From the NCBI GenBank assembly GCA_044361535.1, contig JBIKIQ010000017.1:11784-75783 (forward strand): 64,000 bases of DNA, given 5' to 3'. A program made the position numbers and the translations under genes. Shown piece by piece: positions 44,846 through 53,265 of this stretch (the first letter of the stretch is position 1; the number at the start of each line of letters is the position of its first letter). This DNA is from UBA952 sp044361535. Its GTDB lineage: Bacteria > Bacteroidota > Bacteroidia > Flavobacteriales_D > Crocinitomicaceae. Under the pieces are notes generated by a model that did no database searches, was not told the DNA's origin, and saw only the letters and a program-made list of their open reading frames with translations.

Positions 44846-45150
44846 TAGTTGATAGAGGATTTATAATGGTTGAAGCTCAATCTGAATTCATTAATTGGAT
44901 TCAATTAAATGCAAAGGCTACTGTAATTGGAATTGAAGATTCAGAGCCTTCTATCTATTTGATTACTGATGATTTTTTGGATGATGATCTTGTTATTAAA
45001 CAATATTATGAGGAGATATTTTTATATGAATTAGAACTTTGTGGCATTGATGAATCGTTGTGGCCTGAGATAACCTTAGACAATTTTAACCGATTTTTTC
45101 AAACAAAAGTTGGAGTGTCAGTTTTTGATATTAAGAAAAAGAAAAGTTAA
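44842..45150 (+). CDS. Small acidic protein of unknown function
   Basis: A 102-residue acidic protein with no signal peptide or membrane helix, so it is probably cytoplasmic. The sequence (VEAQSEFINWIQLNAKATVIGIEDSEPSIYLI through DESLWPEITLDNFNRFF) suggests a compact alpha/beta fold, but I do not recognise a family. The chosen start overlaps the upstream stop (ATGA); an internal ATG at 44866 is possible. Its stop codon overlaps the ATG of the FemAB-like gene by 1 base. It may be a partner or regulator of that enzyme, which is inference from coupling alone. Confidence 0.65.
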   Translation: MIVDRGFIMVEAQSEFINWIQLNAKATVIGIEDSEPSIYLITDDFLDDDLVIKQYYEEIFLYELELCGIDESLWPEITLDNFNRFFQTKVGVSVFDIKKKKS

Positions 45151-46049
45151 TGAATTTAATTCATCGGCAACACATTGATTGTGATAGATGGAACAAATTG
45201 GTTGATAAAACAGCTCATGCAACCATCTATAACAAGTCTTTTTTTTTGGATGTTGTTAGTGAAAATTGGTGTATTTATGTTGATGAAGATTATTCAAAAG
45301 GCATAGCTATACCCTTTACACAAAAATTGAATTACAAAAGTGTTTACACACCAAACTTTTTTCGTTGTTTAAATTTTTTAGGAGAAATAACTAACGAAAT
45401 AGCATCACAAATTATTGAGGATGTCAAAAGAGAATTTTCTGTTGGGAATTTATCCATTGATTATTGTGGGATTTTATTGGAAGGCGAAGAAAGAGTTTAC
45501 CAAAAAATAGGCTCATTTGAAGGTTATACATTGAATAATTTATCAAAAAGGATGCTTAAAAAATTCAATCAAAGTGGATTGAGTATTTCAGAAGAAATTA
45601 ATCTTTCGGACTCTTTAAGTTTTTTAGAATTGAATTTATTTCAACGAATAGAAGGATTGTCTAAGTCTGATTTTGCTATTTTTCGGAAATTGATTAACAC
45701 ATTAAATGACTTGAAATTACTAAAAAAATACGCCATCTACGATCAGGGAAATAGAATAAAAGGTTGTATTTTGCTTGTTCAATCAACCAATACTTTAATT
45801 TACATTAAGGGAGTTGCTTCTTCGGAAGACATGAAACAGGGAGCAATGTATGGCTTAATGAATCAAGCTATTTCTTTGGCAAAAGATAATCATCAAACTT
45901 TTGATTTTGGTGGTTCAAATATTGATTCAATAAGACAATTTTATAAAAACTTAGGGGGTGAAGACTCTAAGTATGTTCGTATTACATGGGGAGAATTCCC
46001 ATTATATTATAAAACAGCTAAGTATCTTTATCGTTATCTTAGAAAGTAA
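45150..46049 (+). CDS. FemAB/GNAT-like acyltransferase
   Basis: A 299-residue protein with the pattern of the FemAB-like acyl-CoA N-acyltransferase group: an N-terminal half with WNKLVDKTAHATIYNKSFFLDVVSENW and a C-terminal GNAT-like core where KGCILLVQSTNTLIYIKGVASSEDMKQGAMYGLMNQAI leads into FDFGGSNIDSIRQFYKNLGG, which is diagnostic. Such enzymes add amino acids or acyl groups to cell-wall or lipid precursors; the acceptor here is unknown. It overlaps the small acidic gene by 1 base and is followed 8 bases later by purT. The operon context (barrel protein, lipoprotein) suggests a cell-envelope role. Confidence 0.78.
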   Translation: MNLIHRQHIDCDRWNKLVDKTAHATIYNKSFFLDVVSENWCIYVDEDYSKGIAIPFTQKLNYKSVYTPNFFRCLNFLGEITNEIASQIIEDVKREFSVGNLSIDYCGILLEGEERVYQKIGSFEGYTLNNLSKRMLKKFNQSGLSISEEINLSDSLSFLELNLFQRIEGLSKSDFAIFRKLINTLNDLKLLKKYAIYDQGNRIKGCILLVQSTNTLIYIKGVASSEDMKQGAMYGLMNQAISLAKDNHQTFDFGGSNIDSIRQFYKNLGGEDSKYVRITWGEFPLYYKTAKYLYRYLRK

Positions 46050-46057
46050 AAAAAAAA

Positions 46058-47218
46058 ATGAGAAAAAAAATACTGCTTTTAGGGTCAGGAGAATTGGGAA
46101 AAGAGTTTGTTATTTCATGCCAACGCTTAGGACAATATGTTGTTGCCGTTGATAATTATTTGGGAGCACCGGCTATGCAGGTGGCACATGAATTTGAGGT
46201 GATTAATATGCTTGATGGTTCAGAATTAGACCGAATTGTTGCAAAGCATAAACCAGATATAATTGTGCCTGAGATTGAGGCAATAAGAACAGATCAATTT
46301 TACACATATGAAGATCAAGGTATTAAGGTCGTTCCAAGTGCTAAGGCTGCAAATTATACAATGAATAGAAAAGCAATTCGTGATTTGGCTTCAAAGGATT
46401 TAGGTATTCGAACTGCTAAATATCAATATGCTACCTCGTTTGAAGAATTAAGAAATGGCGTTGCATATTGCGGACTTCCTTGTGTTGTTAAACCGTTGAT
46501 GTCAAGTTCTGGTAAAGGTCAGTCAGTAATAAAAACGGAAATTGATATAGAAAAGGCATGGAATTATGCAATGGAGGGTTCACGCGGAGACTTGAAAGAA
46601 GTTATAGTGGAGTCATTCGTCGATTTTGATTTTGAAATCACTTTGCTTACAGTAACTCAAAAGCATGGAGAGACATTGTTTTGTCCTCCAATTGGTCATA
46701 GACAGGAACGAGGTGATTATCAAGAAAGTTGGCAACCCCAACCCGTTCAGAGCGAACATTTGCAAGAGGCTCAAGAAATGGCAGCCAAGGTGACCAAAGC
46801 TCTGGGAGGGGAAGGCATATGGGGAGTAGAATTTTTTATTACCAAGGATGGTCCCTATTTTTCTGAATTATCACCAAGACCGCATGATACTGGATTGGTA
46901 ACACTAGCAGGAACACAAAATTTTTCTGAATTTGAATTGCATGCCAGGGCCATAATTGGTCTACCAATTCCTCAAATAAACTTATTGAGAAATGGGGCAA
47001 GTTCAGTTATTCTAGCTACCCATGAATCAGCTGAATTTCCTAAAATCAACGGAATTGAAGCAGCATCAAATATTCCAAATACGAACTTTTCAATATTTGG
47101 AAAACCTTCTTCTAGACCATATAGAAGAATGGGAGTAGCTCTTGCCTATGGAAATGAGGATGTTCAAGAATTAGTTACACTGGCAAAACAGGTATCATCA
47201 AAAATTACAGTTTCTTAA
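46058..47218 (+). CDS. purT: Formate-dependent phosphoribosylglycinamide formyltransferase
   Basis: PurT formylates glycinamide ribonucleotide with formate and ATP in purine synthesis, independent of folate. This ATP-grasp enzyme of 386 residues starts ILLLGSGELGKEFVIS and has the ATP-binding loop KPLMSSSGKGQSV, the metal and catalytic region FFITKDGPYFSELSPRPHDTGLVTL and the C-terminal FGKPSSRPYRRMGVALAYG. All are characteristic of PurT rather than PurK. It is preceded by an A-rich leader and is the last gene of the 43.5-47.2 kb run, although its function is unrelated to the envelope genes before it. The APC permease gene converges on it. Confidence 0.95.
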   Translation: MRKKILLLGSGELGKEFVISCQRLGQYVVAVDNYLGAPAMQVAHEFEVINMLDGSELDRIVAKHKPDIIVPEIEAIRTDQFYTYEDQGIKVVPSAKAANYTMNRKAIRDLASKDLGIRTAKYQYATSFEELRNGVAYCGLPCVVKPLMSSSGKGQSVIKTEIDIEKAWNYAMEGSRGDLKEVIVESFVDFDFEITLLTVTQKHGETLFCPPIGHRQERGDYQESWQPQPVQSEHLQEAQEMAAKVTKALGGEGIWGVEFFITKDGPYFSELSPRPHDTGLVTLAGTQNFSEFELHARAIIGLPIPQINLLRNGASSVILATHESAEFPKINGIEAASNIPNTNFSIFGKPSSRPYRRMGVALAYGNEDVQELVTLAKQVSSKITVS

Positions 47219-47232
47219 AGAAATATTTTGAT

Positions 47233-49179
47233 TTACCCGGCTTTAGGGTTTAATTTGGAGTTTCTTGCGCTATACCCAAAATAGATTACTAATCCTAAAA
47301 GAAGCCATCCGGTAAAATAAATCCAATTGTTTAATTCTAATTCACTCATCATATATAAGCATGAGAGTAGCCCAAGAATTGGAATTAAAGAAAGGTTGTT
47401 TAAAAAGGCCATAATTGCAATAAAAACAGTAAAAAGGATAAAAATCCATGTTGGAATTTTCTCAGCAAAATGCATAAACCCTTGATTGTAAAAAAATGAT
47501 TCGTCTTTCTTAAAATCATTAGATTTTAATATTTCAATTAGTTGTTTTTGTCGATTATCAGTAAAATAGGCATAAACATCATTATTAGATTTAATCATAT
47601 TAATTGAGTCAATATTGATAGCAGTGGTTCTCAGTTTTGAAATCTCACTCGGAGACAAATTGTCCAATACATCTTGGTTTGACTTTAAATCCTTTTTGTT
47701 CAAAAGAAAATGGGTAGATTCTTCATTATATTTTGTGAAAAGCAAAATGCCTGAAGCTACTAAAACTATTGGCATAATATACTTGGCATTGATATATGGT
47801 GTTTTAAATTTTCCTCGTGGAATATCCTTCTTGTTTTGTAGAACTAATACACCACCACATACCAACACAAAAGCGAATAAGGTACCAATACTACAAAGGT
47901 CTGTCACCATTTTAAGATTCATGAAAAGGGCAGGAATTGCTACAATAAACCCAACTACTATTGTTGAGAAAGAAGGTGTTTTAAATTTTGGATGAATTTT
48001 AGAAAAACGTTTGGGTAACAATCCATCTCTACTCATACTCATCCAGATTCTAGGTTGACCCATTTGAAATACAAGAAGTACTGACGCCATTGCTACAACA
48101 GCACTAACGGCAATGATTCCAGACATCCATTTAAGATTTAATTTCTCAAAAACGTATGCAAGAGGATCACCAACCGCAAGTTCGCTGTAATGAACCATAC
48201 CTGTTAAAATCAATGCGATAATTATATAAAGAATGGTACATATAATTATTGCCCACATCATGCCGCGAGGTAAATCTCGTTGGGGATTTTCACACTCTTC
48301 GGCTGTAGTTGAAATGGCATCAAAGCCAATATAAGCGAAAAAAACAGCAGAAACTCCTTTGAGTACACCTGCAACTCCATTGGGTGCAAAGGGGTTCCAA
48401 TTGGAAACATCCACGTAAAAAATTCCTACAGCAATTACTAGTAATATAATTGCCAGTTTAACAATAACCATAGCATTAGACGCATTTCTGCTTTCCTTCA
48501 TGCCTCGGTAAACTAACCAAGTTATAACAACAATTATAAAAAGTGCGGGTAAGTCAAAAATTAGGTGAAAACCAAATAGGGTTGGGGCGTTATTCCAAGC
48601 TAGATATGCTTCTTGTATAACTGGTTCAAGTGCGGAATATTCTTTTCCTGCCTTGAGCATTGCCACAGCGTTATCATATCCATTTGATGCGCTCATGTAA
48701 TCCATCTGAATCCATTCTGGTAAATGAATACCTTTTAGGCCTATTGCTTTTATATGAATACTTTCCAGAAGGGTTGTGAAATAATCACTCCAAGATATAG
48801 CAACCGTAATATTTCCAATTGCATATTCCATAATAAGGGCCCACCCAATAATCCATGCGATTATTTCACCAAAAGCAACATAAGAATAGGTATAAGCACT
48901 TCCTGAAACAGGTACCATTGATGCAAACTCAGCATAGGCAAAAGCGGCAAATCCACATGCAAGAGCGGTAAATAAAAATAGAAAGATTACAGCTGGACCA
49001 CCCGCTGAGCTGGCTTGTCCTATTGTGCTAAAGATTCCGGCACCAATTATTGCAGCTATTCCAAATGACGCTAAATCCCGTGTTTTTAAGTGTTTACCTA
49101 ATGATTCGTGTGAATCACCTTGTCCAGCCTCTATTTGCTTGTGAATTTCGTGAATACTTTTTTTTCTGAAATAGTTCAT
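47233..49179 (-). CDS. APC-family cationic amino acid transporter
   Basis: A 648-residue transporter of the CAT branch of the APC superfamily. It starts with MNYFRKKSIHEIHKQIEAGQ and LGKHLKTRDLASFGIAAIIGAGIFSTIG, the typical first helix with the substrate-binding GAG motif, and has about 12-14 membrane helices. Two large hydrophilic insertions stand out: about 65 residues after the fourth helix (LPEWIQMDYMSASNGYDNAV and beyond) and about 90 residues between late helices (NKKDLKSNQDVLDNLSPSEIS and beyond). The frame extends 10 codons upstream to another ATG; I prefer 49179. The substrate is unknown. It lies divergently from the O-antigen ligase gene. Confidence 0.88.
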   Translation of the reverse strand: MNYFRKKSIHEIHKQIEAGQGDSHESLGKHLKTRDLASFGIAAIIGAGIFSTIGQASSAGGPAVIFLFLFTALACGFAAFAYAEFASMVPVSGSAYTYSYVAFGEIIAWIIGWALIMEYAIGNITVAISWSDYFTTLLESIHIKAIGLKGIHLPEWIQMDYMSASNGYDNAVAMLKAGKEYSALEPVIQEAYLAWNNAPTLFGFHLIFDLPALFIIVVITWLVYRGMKESRNASNAMVIVKLAIILLVIAVGIFYVDVSNWNPFAPNGVAGVLKGVSAVFFAYIGFDAISTTAEECENPQRDLPRGMMWAIIICTILYIIIALILTGMVHYSELAVGDPLAYVFEKLNLKWMSGIIAVSAVVAMASVLLVFQMGQPRIWMSMSRDGLLPKRFSKIHPKFKTPSFSTIVVGFIVAIPALFMNLKMVTDLCSIGTLFAFVLVCGGVLVLQNKKDIPRGKFKTPYINAKYIMPIVLVASGILLFTKYNEESTHFLLNKKDLKSNQDVLDNLSPSEISKLRTTAINIDSINMIKSNNDVYAYFTDNRQKQLIEILKSNDFKKDESFFYNQGFMHFAEKIPTWIFILFTVFIAIMAFLNNLSLIPILGLLSCLYMMSELELNNWIYFTGWLLLGLVIYFGYSARNSKLNPKAG

Positions 49180-49269
49180 TTTACTGCATTTGCGTATAAA
49201 AATAAACATAATTCAATTTGTAACCTAAAAGAAAATAGCTTCAATCTAGAATTTGTCTTAAACTCAAAC

Positions 49270-49277
49270 TATATTTG
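49270..49277 (+). promoter_or_regulatory. -7 promoter box TATATTTG for the O-antigen ligase gene
   Basis: Exact TAnnTTTG match ending 3 bases before ATG 49281. An in-frame TTG lies inside the box, which argues against it being the start. Confidence 0.55.
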
Positions 49278-49280
49278 CCT

Positions 49281-50546
49281 ATGATTTCAGAGAATTCAAT
49301 TGATCGTTTAGAACTTTATAAAAAATGGATCGACCGTATCTTATGGTTGACAATTATTTTAGTTCCGATTGCCATATTACCTTTTGGTGTAAACGATATC
49401 TTCGATGCAATAAAAGGCCCTATTTTAGTAGTTTCTGGAATTTCTATTTTAACATTATTAATCCTCGCTAAAAAATTTGAGAAATCAATAATTACCTGGT
49501 TACTGATTAGTTACTTACTTTTAGTTCTACTTTCTTCCATCTTTGCCCATGATCCACTTTTAGCATTCGCTGGCGCAACCAATTATGGGGGGAGATTTGA
49601 AGGGTTTTTAACCATTTCAATCTATGTTATTTTATTTTATGCTTCTAGAAATTATCTGATTGTCACGAAACCAAAGCTAATTCGTGCTTTAGGTTTTCTC
49701 TCAATAGTATCTGTTTATTCCTTGGTTCAATATTATCAGTTTGATCCACTTGTTATTTATAAGAACTACCGCCCAATGATATTTTCTACTATTGGGAATC
49801 AAAATTTTTTGGGTTCATTAATGGTGATTCTTTGCTCACTGACTTTAGGTCTTTCAGTTTATTATAAAAAATGGTACTATTTTCTGTTTTTCATGCTGTT
49901 TTTTTCATCGTTATTAGCGTCACAAACTAGAGGTAGTTGGATTGCATTTGGTATAATATTTTTTGGGTTAACTGTTTTGATTGTATTATCGAATCGCGAA
50001 AAAATTATAGGGGTAGTTCTTATTTCTTTAATTATGATTTTTGTTGCATTTACCCTCAATTTCTCTAAAAAGAATGCGCTTTCTAAGCGAACAAATTCAA
50101 TTAGAACTGAAATTAAAATGAAAAATGAATATGGTGGTTCAGGAAGATTTAAAATTTGGGAAATCACCTGGGGAGTAATTAAAGATCACCCTTTATTGGG
50201 GACTGGACCGGAAAATTTAAAACCGGTGCTAAAAACAGAGTACAAAAAAGAATTGAATGCATACTATCGCATGAAAGGGGTAACTATTGATAAAGCGCAT
50301 AATGAATACTTGCACATGGCAGCAGTTATCGGTATTCCTTCCTTATTAATTTATTTGATTTTAATTGTTCTTATTTTTTGGAGAAATATCCCTCTAATGC
50401 TTAAAGATAAATCTAAAATTATAGTTGGATTTGCTGTTATTGGGTATTTAATTCAGGCATTTTCGAATATTAGCGTGATTGCCGTTGCTCCAATTTTCTG
50501 GATAATTTTAGGCTATTTCTCAAGTAAATCTAGGGAAGTTTACTAA
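49281..50546 (+). CDS. O-antigen ligase / polymerase family protein
   Basis: A 421-residue integral membrane protein of the Wzy_C (O-antigen ligase, WaaL-like) superfamily. It has about 10-12 helices and the large periplasmic loop with GSGRFKIWEITWGVIKDHPLLGTGPENLKPVLKTEY followed by DKAHNEYLHMAAVIGIPSLL, where the conserved Arg and His of the family lie. It may ligate polysaccharide to lipid A core, polymerise O-units or glycosylate a protein; sequence alone does not separate these. The last 17 bases overlap the convergent M48 protease gene. The start was set at ATG 49281 because the upstream TTG is inside the promoter box. Confidence 0.85.
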   Translation: MISENSIDRLELYKKWIDRILWLTIILVPIAILPFGVNDIFDAIKGPILVVSGISILTLLILAKKFEKSIITWLLISYLLLVLLSSIFAHDPLLAFAGATNYGGRFEGFLTISIYVILFYASRNYLIVTKPKLIRALGFLSIVSVYSLVQYYQFDPLVIYKNYRPMIFSTIGNQNFLGSLMVILCSLTLGLSVYYKKWYYFLFFMLFFSSLLASQTRGSWIAFGIIFFGLTVLIVLSNREKIIGVVLISLIMIFVAFTLNFSKKNALSKRTNSIRTEIKMKNEYGGSGRFKIWEITWGVIKDHPLLGTGPENLKPVLKTEYKKELNAYYRMKGVTIDKAHNEYLHMAAVIGIPSLLIYLILIVLIFWRNIPLMLKDKSKIIVGFAVIGYLIQAFSNISVIAVAPIFWIILGYFSSKSREVY

Positions 50547-51309
50547 TGATACGCTTATATTCAGTTGCATAGGTTTCATTTCCTAAACATCCGTTTTCTT
50601 GTTTGGCTTCTCTAAATTTTTCAACACGATTTCCCGGATCTGGGTGGGTTGAAAGAAAAACTGGAGGATTATTTGAATTTCCTTTTTTAATAAGTTTTTC
50701 GAAAAATCCTGCCCCGCCAGCAGCATTATATTTTGTTGGACAAAGATATTTAACTGAATGAGCATCCGCTTCTTTTTCATGGGAACGAGAAAAAGTTAAA
50801 CCGATTAATCCTGAAGTGATTTCTTTTACGCTTTGTGAATCACCGGCAATTAATTCTAATAATAACTGTATGCCAAACATCTCTGTCATTTGTCTCGTTG
50901 AATGCCTCAGATCTGCATGCGCAATTTCGTGTCCCAAAACCCCTGCAAACTGGTCCTCTGAATCTAAGAATTTAAGAATCCCTGTAAACACATAAATATA
51001 TCCACCAGGAGTGCAAAAAGCATTCAATGTTGAATCATCTTCAATTATTCGAATTCTCCAGTCAAAATCATCCTTGTGTTTTACATTACCTGAGTTTAAA
51101 ATCTCATCGCGTATTTTATGTACATACCCATATACTTCTGCATATTTTACGCTGTCTAAAAATTTGTATTTTCCTTCATTTTCAATTTGATCCGCTACTT
51201 TTTTGCCGAATTCTTTATCTTCTTTGATAGAAAATAAGTTTAAATTAGTTCCAGAACTGCAACTTGCAAGAAAGATGATAAATAAAGAAATGGAGAAATA
51301 AATTTTCAT
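50530..51309 (-). CDS. M48-family metalloprotease lipoprotein (BepA/LoiP-like)
   Basis: A 259-residue predicted lipoprotein (lipobox LASC, Cys17) with the zinc protease motif HEIAHADLRHS (about residues 127-137) and the downstream third-ligand region SRSHEKEADAHSVKYL (Glu about 179). M48 lipoproteins such as BepA and LoiP degrade or repair outer-membrane proteins, which is the likely role. It starts 3 bases after the isoaspartyl peptidase stop codon and would be the third gene of the cyanophycinase operon. Its 3' end overlaps the O-antigen ligase gene by 17 bases on the other strand. Confidence 0.9.
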   Translation of the reverse strand: MKIYFSISLFIIFLASCSSGTNLNLFSIKEDKEFGKKVADQIENEGKYKFLDSVKYAEVYGYVHKIRDEILNSGNVKHKDDFDWRIRIIEDDSTLNAFCTPGGYIYVFTGILKFLDSEDQFAGVLGHEIAHADLRHSTRQMTEMFGIQLLLELIAGDSQSVKEITSGLIGLTFSRSHEKEADAHSVKYLCPTKYNAAGGAGFFEKLIKKGNSNNPPVFLSTHPDPGNRVEKFREAKQENGCLGNETYATEYKRIISKLP

Positions 51310-51312
51310 GTC

Positions 51313-52155
51313 TTATTCAAATACGGTTAATCTAGTTCCGTCATATGTTCCATAAACTACTTTAGGATGGGATTCTTTAACGTGAACATTGCCAAATTTA
51401 TCAATAGCTATTGCACCTGCAAATCCATCAAATTCTTTTAGTTCGTCAAATGTTTTCTTGAAGGCATTTTCAAGACTAAAACCATCGGTAACACGGGTAA
51501 CAATTTTTGCGGCAACGGCGGCGCTAACAATGTCTTCACCAACACCGGTGCAACTTACACCACAAAAATCGTTGGCGTAATTTCCGGCAACAGTTGCTGA
51601 ATCAGAAATTCTTCCAGGAATTTCAAAACCTTTGCCACCCGTTGATGTGGCTGCCGCGATTTTTCCGTCTTTATCTAATGCAACACAGCCCACGGTACTT
51701 GTACGGGTTCTTTTTACTTTTTCTTCGTAGTCTCGTCTTCTTTCCTCAGTCTCTGTTGAAAAAAAAGGAAAATTTAATTTCTTGGCATACAAATTTGCTC
51801 CATCACCACCCAAAACACGGTCATCTTCAATCATGAGCTCAGATGCTAAACGAATAGGATTTTTAATGTTTTCAACATTGATAACGCCACTAAATTTTTT
51901 AGAATCCCCATTCATAATTGACGCACTCATTCTGATTTTACCATCGCTTTGAATTTGTGAACCAATACCTGCATTGAATAGAGGATCGTTTTCCAATTGT
52001 TCAACAGCAAAAACGACTGTTTCCTCAGCTGAATGTGTTTTGAGATAATCAAAAGAATCAGCTAAAATTTGTTTTAAGGAATCTTGTTTTGATCGTTTTA
52101 CCAAATCCGATTGAGAAGATTCGCTAAAAAATCCACCGTGAATAATCAATTTCAT
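51313..52155 (-). CDS. iaaA: Isoaspartyl peptidase / plant-type L-asparaginase
   Basis: An Ntn-hydrolase of 280 residues, made as a precursor that cleaves itself to expose the catalytic threonine. The threonine lies in the conserved TRTSTVGCVALD (about residue 148), and STGGKGFEIPGRISDSA follows as expected. The family hydrolyses beta-aspartyl dipeptides and, more weakly, asparagine. Its start codon overlaps the stop of cyanophycinase by 4 bases; together the two enzymes would break cyanophycin (beta-Asp-Arg dipeptides) into aspartate and arginine. No cyanophycin synthetase is seen in the window. Confidence 0.93.
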   Translation of the reverse strand: MKLIIHGGFFSESSQSDLVKRSKQDSLKQILADSFDYLKTHSAEETVVFAVEQLENDPLFNAGIGSQIQSDGKIRMSASIMNGDSKKFSGVINVENIKNPIRLASELMIEDDRVLGGDGANLYAKKLNFPFFSTETEERRRDYEEKVKRTRTSTVGCVALDKDGKIAAATSTGGKGFEIPGRISDSATVAGNYANDFCGVSCTGVGEDIVSAAVAAKIVTRVTDGFSLENAFKKTFDELKEFDGFAGAIAIDKFGNVHVKESHPKVVYGTYDGTRLTVFE

Positions 52156-53027
52156 TTTTTGTAAGATGCAAGTTGAATTTTCAAATCGTGATCATGCAAT
52201 GAATAATGATCGCCTTTATTCATTACGTGAACTACCATATTTTTTATTGAAATGGGTTCACCCATGTCTACATCAGTGATATTGGTATCTGTTATTTTTC
52301 TTCCATCTACCAAAATTACCAAACCTGTTCCGAGAGCTTCCATTTCATTTCCGTCTGTAATTAAAAGTCCGGTGTCTTCACCTAGACCAATTCCAAGCGA
52401 TTTAGGATTGCTAACTACTGCCTGAAACAAGCGACCTATACGACCTCTTTTAACAAAATGTGTATCAATTACCACGTGATCAATTAATCCAAGTCCACCT
52501 GTTATTTTAATCTCGCCTTTCAATAATGCTTCTTGACTCGACCCTTGATATATCATACTTTTAGAAGCGCTGTGAGCTCCTGCAGATGTTCCAACATAAA
52601 TAAAATTGTCGTTCTGGTATTTTTCAAGAATTTTATCATGTACCGGTGTCCCACCAATTATGGACGTTAAGCGAAGTTGGTCGCCTCCTGTAAAAAAAAC
52701 AACATCTGCTTGCTCAATTCTTTTAATTATATCCTCCTTTGTGGCATCCTCTCGTTTTTGAATATCCAATACATTTACAGAAGTGGCACTTAAAAATTGG
52801 AAAGCTTTTGCATATTCGGGACCAACGGTTTCTGGGATTTTTGAGGCAGTTGGTATTATTTCAATTTTTGAATCATTTCCATGAGCTGATTCTTGTAATA
52901 TTCGTTTTAATATGCCTTTCTCAAAAAAATTCAAGTTGTTTTCAACTTGAGATTCAAAATCACTTTCGGTAAAACTGCCCTTATCAACAGCACCACCAAT
53001 GATTATTAACTTTCCAATTGGTTTCAT
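52152..53027 (-). CDS. cphB: Cyanophycinase
   Basis: A 291-residue peptidase of the S51 (dipeptidase E-like) family that cuts cyanophycin, the multi-L-arginyl-poly-L-aspartate storage polymer, into beta-Asp-Arg dipeptides. Visible features are LIIIGGAVDKGS, VVFFTGGDQLRL and the nucleophile serine in YVGTSAGAHSASK (about residue 147), followed by IDTHFVKRGRIGRL and LGIGLGEDTGLLI, which are diagnostic for cyanophycinase rather than dipeptidase E. It leads the minus-strand operon with the isoaspartyl peptidase and an M48 protease. A TATTTTTG box lies 5 bases upstream of the start codon. Confidence 0.93.
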   Translation of the reverse strand: MKPIGKLIIIGGAVDKGSFTESDFESQVENNLNFFEKGILKRILQESAHGNDSKIEIIPTASKIPETVGPEYAKAFQFLSATSVNVLDIQKREDATKEDIIKRIEQADVVFFTGGDQLRLTSIIGGTPVHDKILEKYQNDNFIYVGTSAGAHSASKSMIYQGSSQEALLKGEIKITGGLGLIDHVVIDTHFVKRGRIGRLFQAVVSNPKSLGIGLGEDTGLLITDGNEMEALGTGLVILVDGRKITDTNITDVDMGEPISIKNMVVHVMNKGDHYSLHDHDLKIQLASYKK

Positions 53028-53032
53028 AAGGA

Positions 53033-53040
53033 CAAAAATA
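53033..53040 (-). promoter_or_regulatory. -7 promoter box TATTTTTG for the cphB operon
   Basis: Exact TAnnTTTG match on the minus strand, 5 bases from ATG 53027. A TTG 17 bases further upstream fits the -33 element. Confidence 0.58.
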
Positions 53041-53265
53041 GAATTTAAAATGAATTACAATTTGACTAAACATCCTCTTTTTATTAACATAAATCGTATT
53101 TCAGGAATATGAAATCTAAATCTGTTAACTGGCTTTTAATATTTTGATATATAGATGTTTATGGAATTTAGTCTTGTAATTTGGAGTGGATTACGGAAAT
53201 TTCTTAACAATTCGTATCAGGTTCATTGAGTTCTTTGTATTTTTAGCCACTAAACTTAATAAACT

